Shown here: positions 50,901 through 63,024 of the stretch, one piece after another
Layout of the letters: each line of letters begins with the position of its first letter
Numbering within the stretch: the first letter of the stretch is position 1
Source: Bathymodiolus brooksi
Lineage: Eukaryota > Mollusca > Bivalvia > Mytilida > Modiolidae
DNA length: 64,000 nt
NCBI GenBank assembly: GCA_963680875.1
Contig: OY804584.1
Location: 93,618,031-93,682,030 of the forward strand
Direction: 5' to 3'
The notes under the pieces: generated by a model
What the model was told of the DNA's origin: nothing
Databases searched by the model: none
What the model saw: only the letters and a program-made list of their open reading frames with translations
Program-made: the position numbers and the translations under genes

Positions 50901-52680
50901 CTCTATTGTTTATTTACAATGTCTCTGGATTGTCCATTCTTGATTGCCCCTTCAGGTTTCTCTAACGTTTATTTACAATGTCTCTGGATTTTCCAATCTT
51001 GATTGCCCCTTTAGTTATCTCTAACATTTATTTACAGTGTCTCTGGATTGTCCATTCTTGATTGCCCCTTCAGTTTTCTCTAACGTTTATTTACAATGTC
51101 TCTGGATTGTCCATTCTTGATTGCCCCTTCAGTTGTCTCTAATGTTTATTTACAGTGTCTCTGGATTGTCCATTCTTGATTGCCCCTTCAGTTGTCTCTA
51201 TTGTTTATTTACAATGTCTCTGGATTTTCCATTCTTGATTGCTCCTTCAGGTTTCTCTAACGTTTATTTACAGTGTCTCTGGATTGTCCATTCTTGATTG
51301 CTCCTTCAGGTTTCTCTAACGTTTATTTACATTGTCTCTGGATTTTCCATTCTTGATTGCTCTTTCCGGTTTCTCTAACGTTTATTTACAATGTCTCTGG
51401 ATGATTGTCCATTCTTGATTGCTCCTTCAGTTGTCTCTAACGTTTATTTACAGTGTCTCTGGATGAGTGTCCATTCTTGATTGCCCCTTCAGTTTTCTCT
51501 AACGTTTATTTACAATGTGTCTGGATTGTCCATTCTTGATTGCCCCTTCAGTTGTCTCTATTGTTTATTTACAGTGTCTCTGGATTGTCCATTCTTGATT
51601 GCTCATTCAGTTGTCTCTAACGTTTATTTACAGTGTCTCTGGATGATTGTCCATTCTTGATTGCTCCTTCAGGTATCTCTAACGTTTATTTACAATGTCT
51701 CTGGATTTTCCAATCTTGATTGCCCCTTCAGTTATCTCTAACATTTATTTACAGTGTCTCTGGATTGTCCATTCTTGATTGCCCCTTCAGTTTTCTCTAA
51801 CGTTTATTTACAATGTCTCTGGATTGTCCATTCTTGATTGCCCCTTCAGTTGTCTCTAATGTTTATTTACAGTGTCTCTGGATTGTCCATTCTTGATTGC
51901 CCCTTCAGTTGTCTCTATTGTTTATTTACAATGTCTCTGGATTTTCCATTCTTGATTGCTCCTTCAGGTTTCTCTAACGTTTATTTACAGTGTCTCTGGA
52001 TTGTCCATTCTTGATTGCTCCTTCAGGTTTCTCTAACGTTTATTTACATTGTCTCTGGATTTTCCATTCTTGATTGCTCCTTCCGGTTTGTCTAACGTTT
52101 ATTTACAATGTCTCTGGATGATTGTCCATTCTTGATTGCTCCTTCAGGTTTCTCTAACGTTTATTTACAATGTCTCTGGATGATTGTCCATTCTTGATTG
52201 CTCCTTCAGGTTTCTCTAACGTTTATTTACAATGTCTCTGGATTGTCCATTCTTGATTGCCCCCTCAGTTGTCTCTAACGTTTATTTACAGTGTCTCTGG
52301 ATTGTCCATTCTTGATTGCTCCTTCAGTTATCTCTAACATTTATTTACAATGTCTCTGAATGATTGTCCATTCTTGATTGCTCCTTCAGGTTTCTCTAAC
52401 GTTTATTTACAGTGTCTCTGGATGATTGTCCATTCTTGATTGCTCCTTCAGTTGTCTCTAACGTTTATTTACAGTGTCTCTGGATTGTCCATTCTTGATT
52501 GCTCCTTCAGTTGTCTTTAACGTTTATTTACCAGTGTCTCTGGATGAGTGTCCATTCTTGATTGCCCCTTCAGTTTTCTCTAACGTTTATTTACAATGTC
52601 TCTGGATTGTCCATTCTTGATTGCCCCTTCAGTTGTCTCTATTGTTTATTTACAATGTCTCTGGATTGTCCATTCTTGAT
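47940..52680 (+). repeat. Higher-order repeat D, nearly three copies of 1736 bp
   Basis: The marker 'gtctttaacgtttatttacc' occurs at 49041, 50777 and 52513 (spacing 1736, 1736), and 'tttccaatcttg' at 48235 and 49971. The third copy departs from the pattern at about 52.7 kb, where 'ctctaaaatttattt' replaces 'ctctaacgtttattt'. Later marker spacings change to 1562, 1500 and 1382 bp, so related but altered units follow. Confidence 0.85.
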
Positions 52681-53299
52681 TGCCCCTTCAGGTTTCTCTA
52701 AAATTTATTTACAATGTCTCTGGATTTTCCATTCTTGATAGCCCCTTCAGTTATCTCTAACATTTATTTACAGTGTCTCTGGATTGTCCATTCTTGATTG
52801 CCCCTTCAGTTTTCTCTAACGTTTATTTAAAGTGTCTCTGGATTGTCCATTCTTGATTGCTCCTTCAGTTGTCTCTAATGTTTATTTACAGTGTCTCTGG
52901 ATGATTGTCCATTCTTGATAGCTCCTTCAGGTTTCTCTAACGTTTATTTACAATGTCTCTGGATGACTGTCCATTCTTGATTGCTCCTTCAGTTGTCTCT
53001 AACGTTTATTTACAGTGTCTCTGGATGAGTGTCCATTCTTGATTGCCCCTTCAGTTTTCTCTAACGTTTATTTACAATGTCTCTGGATTGTCCATTCTTG
53101 ATTGCCCCTTCAGTTGTCTCTATTGTTTATTTACAGTGTCTCTGGATTGTCCATTCTTGATTGCTCCTTCAGTTGTCTCTAACGTTTATTTACAGTGTCT
53201 CTGGATGATTGTCCATTCTTGATTGCTCCTTCAGGTATCTCTAACGTTTATTTACAATGTCTCTGGATTTTCCAATCTTGATTGCCCCTTCAGTTATCT

Positions 53300-56200
53300 C
53301 TAACATTTATTTACAGTGTCTCTGGATTGTCCATTCTTGATTGCCCCTTCAGTTTTCTCTAACGTTTATTTACAATGTCTCTGGATTGTCCATTCTCGAT
53401 TGCCCCTTCAGTTGTCTCTAATGTTTATTTACAGTGTCTCTGGATTGTCCATTCTTGATTGCCCCTTCAGTTGTCTCTATTGTTTATTTACAATGTCTCT
53501 GGATTTTCCATTCTTGATTGCTCCTTCAGGTTTCTCTAACGTTTATTTACAGTGTCTCTGGATTGTCCATTCTTGATTGCTCCTTCAGGTTTCTCTAACG
53601 TTTATTTACATTGTCTCTGGATTTTCCATTCTTGATTGCTCCTTCCGGTTTCTCTAACGTTTATGTACAATGTCTCTGGATGATTGTCCATTCTTGATTG
53701 CTCCTTCAGGTTTCTCTAACGTTTATTTACAATGTCTCTGGATGATTGTCCATTCTTGATTGCTCCTTCAGGTTTCTCTAACGTTTATTTACAATGTCTC
53801 TGGATTGTCCATTCTTGATTGCCCCTTCAGTTGTCTCTAACGTTTATTTACAGTGTCTCTGGATTGTCCATTCTTGATTGCTCCTTCAGTTATCTCTAAC
53901 ATTTATTTACAATGTCTCTGGATGATTGTCCATTCTTGTTTGCTCCTTCAGGTTTCTCTAACGTTTATTTACAGTGTCTCTGGATGATTGTCCATTCTTG
54001 ATTGCTCCTTCAGTTGTCTCTAACGTTTATTTACAGTGTCTCTGGATTGTCCATTCTTAATTGCTCCTTCAGTTGTCTTTAACGTATATTTACCAGTGTC
54101 TCTGGATGAGTGTCCATTCTTGATTGCCCCTTCAGTTTTCTCTAACGTTTATTTACAATGTCTCTGGATTGTCCATTCTTTATTGCCCCTTCAGTTGTCT
54201 CTAATGTTTATTTACAGTGTCTCTGGATTGTCCATTCTTGATTGCCCCTTCAGTTGTCTCTATTGTTTATTTACAATGTCTCTGGATTTTCCATTCTTGA
54301 TTGCTCCTTCAGGTTTCTCTAACGTTTATTTACAGTGTCTCTGGATTGTCCATTCTTGATTGCTCCTTCAGTTTTCTCTAACGTTTATTTACATTGTCTC
54401 TGGATTTTCCATTCTTGATTGCTCCTTCCGGTTTCTCTAACGTTTATTTACAATGTCTCTGGATGATTGTCCATTCTTGATTGCTCCTTCAGTTGTCTCT
54501 AACGTTTATTTACAGTGTCTCTGGATGAGTGTCCATTCTTGATTGCCCCTTCAGTTTTCTCTAACGTTTATTTACAATGTGTCTGGATTGTCCATTCTTG
54601 ATTGCCCCTTCAGTTGTCTCTATTGTTTATTTACAGTGTCTCTGGATTGTCCATTCTTGATTGCTCATTCAGTTGTCTCTAACGTTTATTTACAGTGTCT
54701 CTGGATGATTGTCCATTCTTGATTGCTCCTTCAGGTATCTCTAACGTTTATTTACAATGTCTCTGGATTTTCCAATCTTGATTGCCCCTTCAGTTATCTC
54801 TAACATTTATTTACAGTGTCTCTGGATTGTCCATTCTTGATTGCCCCTTCAGTTTTCTCTAACGTTTATTTACAATGTCTCTGGATTGTCCATTCTTGAT
54901 TGCCCTTTCAGTTGTCTCTAATGTTTATTTACAGTGTCTCTGGATTGTCCATTCTTGATTGCCCCTTCAGTTGTCTCTATTGTTTATTTACAATGTCTCT
55001 GGATTTTCCATTCTTGATTGCTCCTTCAGGTTTCTCTAACGTTTATTTACAGTGTCTCTGGATTGTCCATTCTTGATTGCTCCTTCAGGTTTCTCTAACG
55101 TTTATTTACATTGTCTCTGGATTTTCCATTCTTGATTGCTCCTTCCGGTTTCTCTAACGTTTATTTACAATGTCTCTGGATGATTGTCCATTCTTGATTG
55201 CTCCTTCAGGTTTCTCTAACGTTTATTTACAATGTCTCTGGATGATTGTCCATTCTTGATTGCTCCTTCAGGTTTCTCTAACGTTTATTTACAATGTCTC
55301 TGGATTGTCCATTCTTGATTGCCCCCTGAGTTGTCTCTAACGTTTATTTACAGTGTCTCTGGATTGTCCATTCTTGATTGCTCCTTCAGTTATCTCTAAC
55401 ATTTATTTACAATGTCTCTGGATGATTGTCCATTCTTGATTGCTCCTTCAGGTTTCTCTAACGTTTATTTACAGTGTCTCTGGATGATTGTCCATTCTTG
55501 ATTGCTCCTTCAGTTGTCTCTAACGTTTCTTTACAGTGTCTCTGGATTGTCCATTCTTGATTGCTCCTTCAGTTGTCTTTAACGTTTATTTACCAGTGTC
55601 TCTGGATGAGTGTCCATTCTTGATTGCCCCTTCAGTTTTCTCTAACGTTTATTTACAATGTCTCTGGATTGTCCATTCTTGATTGCCCCTTCAGTTGTCT
55701 CTATTGTTTATTTACAATGTCTCTGGAATGTCCATTCTTGATTGCCCCTTCAGGTTTCTCTAAAATTTATTTACAATGTCTCTGGATTTTCCATTCTTGA
55801 TAGCCCCTTCAGTTATCTCTAACATTTATTTACAGTGTCTCTGGATTGTCCATTCTTGATTGCCCCTTCAGTTTTCTCTAACGTTTATTTAAAGTGTCTC
55901 TGGATTGTCCATTCTTGATTGCTCCTTCAGTTGTCTCTAATGTTTATTTACAGTTTCTCTGGATGATTGTCCATTCTTGATAGCTCCTTCAGGTTTCTCT
56001 AACGTTTATTTACAATGTCTCTGGATGACTGTCCATTCTTGATTGCTCCTTCAGTTGTCTCTAACGTTTATTTACAGTGTCTCTGGATGAGTGTCCATTC
56101 TTGATTGCCCCTTCAGTTTTCTCTAACGTTTATTTACAATGTCTCTGGATTGTCCATTCTTGATTGCCCCTTCAGTTGTCTCTATTGTTTATTTACAGTG

Positions 56201-57000
56201 TCTCTGGATTGTCCATTCTTGATTGCTCCTTCAGTTGTCTCTAACGTTTATTTACAGTGTCTCTGGATGATTGTCCATTCTTGATTGCTCCTTCAGGTAT
56301 CTCTAACGTTTATTTACAATGTCTCTGGATTTTCCAATCTTGATTGCCCCTTCAGTTATCTCTAACATTTATTTACAGTGTCTCTGGATTGTCCATTCTT
56401 GATTGCCCCTTCAGTTTTCTCTAACGTTTATTTACAATGTCTCTGGATTGTCCATTCTCGATTGCCCCTTCAGTTGTCTCTAATGTTTATTTACAGTGTC
56501 TCTGGATTGTCCATTCTTGATTGCCCCTTCAGTTGTCTCTATTGTTTATTTACAATGTCTCTGGATTTTCCATTCTTGATTGCTCCTTCAGGTTTCTCTA
56601 ACGTTTATTTACAGTGTCTCTGGATTGTCCATTCTTGATTGCTCCTTCAGGTTTCTCTAACGTTTATTTACATTGTCTCTGGATTTTCCATTCTTGATTG
56701 CTCCTTCCGGTTTCTCTAACGTTTATGTACAATGTCTCTGGATGATTGTCCATTCTTGATTGCTCCTTCAGGTTTCTCTAACGTTTATTTACAATGTCTC
56801 TGGATGATTGTCCATTCTTGATTGCTCCTTCAGGTTTCTCTAACGTTTATTTACAGTGTCTCTGGATGATTGTCCATTCTTGATTGCTCCTTCAGTTGTC
56901 TCTAACGTTTATTTACAGTGTCTCTGGATTGTCCATTCTTGATTGCTCCTTCAGTTGTCTTTAACGTTTATTTACCAGTGTCTCTGGATGAGTGTCCATT
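53300..57000 (+). repeat. Region of related units with 3062-bp marker offset
   Basis: The block starting at 53316 recurs at 56378 (offset 3062) and again at 63557. The intervening units resemble repeat D with deletions or replacements. Confidence 0.65.
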
Positions 57001-59559
57001 CTTGATTGCCCCTTCAGTTTTCTCTAACGTTTATTTACAATGTCTCTGGATTGTCCATTCTTGATTGCCCCTTCAGTTGTCTCTATTGTTTATTTACAAT
57101 GTCTCTGGATTGTCCATTCTTGATTGCCCCTTCAGGTTTCTCTAAAATTTATTTACAATGTCTCTGGATTTTCCATTCTTGATAGCCCCTTCAATTATCT
57201 CTAACATTTATTTACAGTGTCTCTGGATTGTCCATTCTTGATTGCCCCTTCAGTTTTCTCTAACGTTTATTTAAAGTGTCTCTGGATTGTCCATTCTTGA
57301 TTGCTCCTTCAGTTGTCTCTAATGTTTATTTACAGTGTCTCTGGATGATTGTCCATTCTTGATTACTCCTTCAGGTTTCTCTAACGTTTATTTACAATGT
57401 CTCTGGATGACTGTCCATTCTTGATTGCTCCTTCAGTTGTCTCTAACGTTTATTTACAGTGTCTCTGGATGAGTGTCCATTCTTGATTGCCCCTTCAGTT
57501 TTCTCTAACGTTTATTTACAATGTCTCTGGATTGTCCCTTCTTGATTGCTCCTTCAGGTTTCTCTAACGTTTATTTACAATGTCTCTGGATTTTCCATTC
57601 TTGATTGCCCCTTCAGTTATCTCTAACATTTATTTACAGTGTCTCTGGATTGTCCATTCTTGATTGCCCCTTCAGTTTTCTCTAACGTTTATTTACAATG
57701 TCTCTGGATTGTCCATTCTTGATTGCCCCTTCAGTTGTCTCTAATGATTATTTACAGTGTCTCTGGATTGTCCATTCTTGATTGCCCCTTCAGTTGTCTC
57801 TAACGTTTATTTACAGTGTCTCTGGATTGTCCATTCTTGTTTGCTCCTTCCGGTTTCTCTAACGTTTATTTACAGTGTCTCTGGATGATTTTCCATTCTT
57901 GATTGCTCCTTCAGGTTTCTCTAACGTTTATTTACAGTGTCTCTGGATTTTCCATTCTTGATTGCTCCTTCCGGTTTCTCTAACGTTTATTTACAATGTC
58001 TCTGGATGATTGTCCATTCTTGATTGCTCCTTCAGGTTTCTCTAACGTTTATTTACAATGTCTCTGGATTGTCCATTCTTGATTGCCCCTTCAGTTTTCT
58101 CTAACGTTTATTAACAGTGTTTCTGGATGATTGTCCATTCTTGATTGCTCCTTCAGTTGTCTCTAACGTTTATTTACAGTGTCTCTGGATGAGTGTCCAT
58201 TCTTGATTGCCCCTTCAGTTTTCTCTAACGTTTATTTAAAGTGTCTCTGGATTGTCCATTCTTGATTGCCCCTTCAGTTGTCTCTATTGTTTATTTACAA
58301 TGTCTCTGGATTGTCCATTCTTGATTGCCCCTTCAGGTTTCTCTAAAATTTATTTACAATGTCTCTGGATTTTCCATTCTTGATAGCCCCTTCAGTTGTC
58401 TCTAACATTTATTTACAGTGTCTCTGGATTGTCCATTCTTGATTGCCCCTTCAGTTTTCTCTAACATTTATTTACAGTGTCTCTGGATTGTCCATTCTTG
58501 ATTGCCCCTTCAGTTTTATCTAACGTTTATTTACAATGTCTGGATTGTCCATTCTTGATTGCCCCTTCAGTTGTCTCTAACATTTATTTACAGTGTCTCT
58601 GGATTGTCCATTCTATATAACCCCTACAGTTATCTCTAATGTTTATTTACAGTGTCTCTGGATTGTCCATTCTTGATTGCCCCTTCAGTTGTCTATAACA
58701 TTTATTTACAGTGTCTCTGGATTGTCCATTCTTAATTACCCCTTCAGTTGTCTATAACATTTATTTACAGTGTCTCTGGATTGTCCATTCTTGATTGCCC
58801 CTTCAGTTTTCTCTAACATTTATTTACAGTGTCTCTGGATTGTCCATTCTTGATTGCCCCTTCAGTTGTCTCTAACATTTATTTACAGTGTCTCTGGAAT
58901 GTCCATTCTTGATTGCCCATTCAGTTGTCTCTAACATTTATTTACAGTGTCTCTGGATTGTCCATTCTTGATTGCCCCTACAGTTTTCTCTAACATTTAT
59001 TTACAGTGTCTCTGGATTGTCCATTCTTGATTGCCCCTTCAGTTATCTCTAATGTTTATTTACAGTGTCTCTGGATTGTCCATTCTAGATTGCCCCTTCA
59101 GTTGTCTCTAACATTTATTTACAGTGTCTCTGGATTGTCCATTCTAGATTTCCCCTTCAGTTGTCTCTAACATTTATTTACAGTGTCTCTGGATTGTCCA
59201 TTCTTGATTGCCCCTTCAGTTTTCTCTAACATTTATTTACAGTGTCTCTGGATTGTCCATACTTAATTGCCCCTTCAGTTGTCTCTAACATTTATTTACA
59301 GTGTCTCTGGATTGTCCATTCTGGATTGCCCCTTCAGTTGTCTCTAACGTTTACTTACAGTGTCTCTGGATTTTCCATTCTTGATTGCCCCTTCAGTTGT
59401 CTCTAATGTTTATTTATAGTGTTTCTGGATGATTGTCCATTCTTGATTGCCCCTTCATATTTCTCTAACGTTTATTTACAGTGTCTCTGGATTGTCCATT
59501 CTTGATTGCCCCTTCAGTTTTCTCTAATGTTTAATTACAGTGTCTCTGGATTGTCCATT

Positions 59560-62500
59560 CTTGATTGCCCCTTCAGTTTTCTCTAACATTTATTTACAGT
59601 GTCTCTGGATTGTCCATTCTTGATTGCCCCTTCAGTTTTCTCTAACGTTTACTTACAATGTCTGGATTGTCCATTCTAGATTGCCCCTTCAGTTTTCTCT
59701 ACCGTTTATTTACCGTTTCTCTGGATTGTCTATTCTTGATTGCCCCTTCAGTTTTCTCTAACGTTTATTTACAGTGTCTCTGGATTGTCCATTCTTGATT
59801 GCCCCTTCAGTTTTCTCTAACATTTATTTACAGTGTCTCTGGATTGTCCATTCTTGATTGCCCCTTCAGTTTTATCTAACGTTTATTTACAATGTCTGGA
59901 TTGTCCATTCTTGATTGCCCCTTCAGTTGTCTCTAATGTTTATTTACAGTGTCTCTGGATTGTCCATTCTTGATTGCCCCTTCTGTTGTCTATAACATTT
60001 ATTTACAGTGTCTCTGGATTGTCCATTCTTAATTACCCCTTCAGTTGTCTATAACATTTATTTACAGTGTCTCTGGATTGTCCATTCTTGATTGCCCCTT
60101 CAGTTTTCTCTAACATTTATTTACAGTGTCTCTCGATTGTCCATTCTTGATTGCCCCTTCAGTTGTCTCTAACATTTATTTACAGTGTCTCTGGATTGTC
60201 CATTCTTGATTGCCCATTCAGTTGTCTCTAACATTTATTTACAGTGTCTCTGGATTGTCCATTCTTGATTGCCCCTTCAATTTTCTCTAACATTTATTTA
60301 CAGTGTCTCTGGATTGTCCATTCTTGATTGCCCCTTCAGTTATCTCCAATGTTTATTTACAGTGTCTCTGGATTGTCCATTCTAGATTGCCCCTTCAGTT
60401 GTCTCTAACGTTTATTTACAGTGTCTCTGGATTGTCCATTCTTGACTACCCCTTCAGTTATCTCTAATGTTTATTTACAGTGTCTCTGGATTGTCCATTC
60501 TTAATTGCCCCTTCAGTTGTCTATGACATTTATTTACAGTGTCTCTGGATTGTCCATTCTTGATTGCCCCTTCAGTTTTCTCTAACGTTTATTTACAGTG
60601 TCTCTGGATTGTCCATTCTTGATTGCCCCTTCAGTTTTCTCTAACGTTTATTTACAATATCGGGATTGTCCATTCTAGATTGCCCCTTCAGTTGTCTCTA
60701 ACATTTATTTACAGTGTCTCTGGATTGTCCATTCTTGATTACCCCTTCAGTTATCTCTAATGTTTATTTACAGTGTCTCTGGATTGTCCATTCTTGATTG
60801 CCCCTTCAGTTATCTATAACATTTATTTACAGTGTCTCTGGATTGTCCATTCTTGATTGCCCCTTCAGTTGTCAATAACATTTATTTACAGTGTCTCTGG
60901 ATTGTCAATTCTTGATTACCCCTTCAGTTATCTCTAACGTTTATTTACAGTGTCTCTGGATTGTCCATTCTTGATTGCCCCTTCAGTTTTCTCTAACGTT
61001 TATTAACAGTGTCTCTGGATTGTCCATTCTTGATTGCCCCTTCAGTTTTCTCTAACATTTATTTACAGTGTCTCTGGATTGTCCATTCTTGATTGCCCCT
61101 TCAGTTGTCTCTAACATTTATTTACAGTGTCTCTGGATTGTCCATTCCAGATTGCCCCTTCAGTTGTCTCTAACGTTTATTTACAGTGTCTCTGGATTGT
61201 CCATTCTTGATTGCCCCTTCAGTTGTCTATAACATTTATCTACAGTGTCTCTGGATTGTCCATTCTTAATTGCCCCTTCAGTTGTCTCTAACGTTTATTT
61301 ACAGTGTCTCTGGATTTTCCATTCTAGATTGCCCCTTCAGTTGTCTCTAACGTTTATTTACAGTGTCTCTGGATTGTCCATTCTAGACTGCCCCTTCAGT
61401 TGTCTCTAACGTTTATTTACAGTGTCTCTGGATTGTCCATTCTTGATTGCCCCTTCAGTTGTCTCTAACATTTATTTACAGTGTCTCTGGATTGTCCATT
61501 CTTGATTGCCCCTTCAGTTTTCTCTAACGTTTATTTACAATGTCTCTGGATTGTCCATTCTTGATTGCCCCTTCAGTTATCTCTAACATTTATTTACAGT
61601 GTCTCTGGATTGTGCATTCTTGATTGCCCCTTCAGTTTTCTCTAACATTTATTTACAGTGTCTCTGGATTGTCCATTCTTGATTGCTCCTTCAGGTTTCT
61701 CTAACGTTTATTTACAGTGTCTCTGGATTGTGCATTCTTGATTGCCCCTTCAGTTTTCTCTAACGTTTATTTACAATGTCTCTGGATTGTCCATTCTTGA
61801 TTGCCCCTTCAGTTGTCTCTAACGTTTACTTACAGTGTCTCTGGATTGTCCATTCTTGATAGCCCCTTCAGTTGTCTCTAACGTTTATTTACAGTGTTTC
61901 TGGATGATTGTCCATTCTTGATTGATCCTTCAGTTTTCTCTAACGTTTATTTACAATGTCTCTGGATTGTCCATTCTTGATTGCCCCTTCAGTTGTCTAT
62001 AACATTTATTTACAGTGTCTCTGGATTGTCCATTCTTAATTACCCCTTCAGTTGTCTCTAACGTTTACTTACAGTGTCTCTGGATTGTCCATTCTTGATT
62101 GCCCCTTCAGTTTTCTCTAACATTTATTTACAGTGTCTCTGGATTGTCCATTCTTGATTGCCCCTTCAGTTTTCTCTAACGTTTACTTACAATGTCTGGA
62201 TTGTCCATTCTAGATTGCCCCTTCAGTTTTCTCTACCGTTTATTTACCGTTTCTCTGGATTGTCTATTCTTGATTGCCCCTTCAGTTTTCTCTAACGTTT
62301 ATTTACAGTGTCTCTGGATTGTCCATTCTTGATTGCCCCTTCAGTTTTCTCTAACATTTATTTACAGTGTCTCTGGATTGTCCATTCTTGATTGCCCCTT
62401 CAGTTTTATCTAACGTTTATTTACAATGTCTGGATTTTCCATTCTTGATTGCCCCTTCAGTTGTCTCTAATGTTTATTTACAGTGTCTCTGGATTGTCCA

Positions 62501-63020
62501 TTCTTGATTGCCCCTTCTGTTGTCTATAACATTTATTTACAGTGTCTCTGGATTGTCCATTCTTAATTACCCCTTCAGTTGTCTATAACATTTATTTACA
62601 GTGTCTCTGGATTGTCCATTCTTGATTGCCCCTTCAGTTTTCTCTAACATTTATTTACAGTGTCTCTCGATTGTCCATTCTTGATTGCCCCTTTAGTTGT
62701 CTCTAACATTTATTTACAGTGTCTCTGGATTGTCCATTCTTGATTGCCCATTCAGTTGTCTCTAACATTTATTTACAGTGTCTCTGGATTGTCCATTCTT
62801 GATTGCCCCTTCAATTTTCTCTAACATTTATTTACAGTGTCTCTGGATTGTCCATTCTTGATTGCCCCTTCAGTTATCTCCAATGTTTATTTACAGTGTC
62901 TCTGGATTGTCCATTCTAGATTGCCCCTTCAGTTGTCTCTAACGTTTATTTACAGTGTCTCTGGATTGTCCATTCTTGACTACCCCTTCAGTTATCTCTA
63001 ATGTTTATTTACAGTGTCTC
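59560..63020 (+). repeat. Higher-order repeat E, one full and one partial copy (2534 bp)
   Basis: 'taccgtttctctgg' occurs at 59711 and 62245, and the neighbouring monomers agree at the same offset, e.g. the short 'acaatgtctggattg' monomer. The second copy stops at about 63020. This block is richer in AACATTT and 59-bp monomers. Confidence 0.8.
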
Positions 63021-63024
63021 TGGA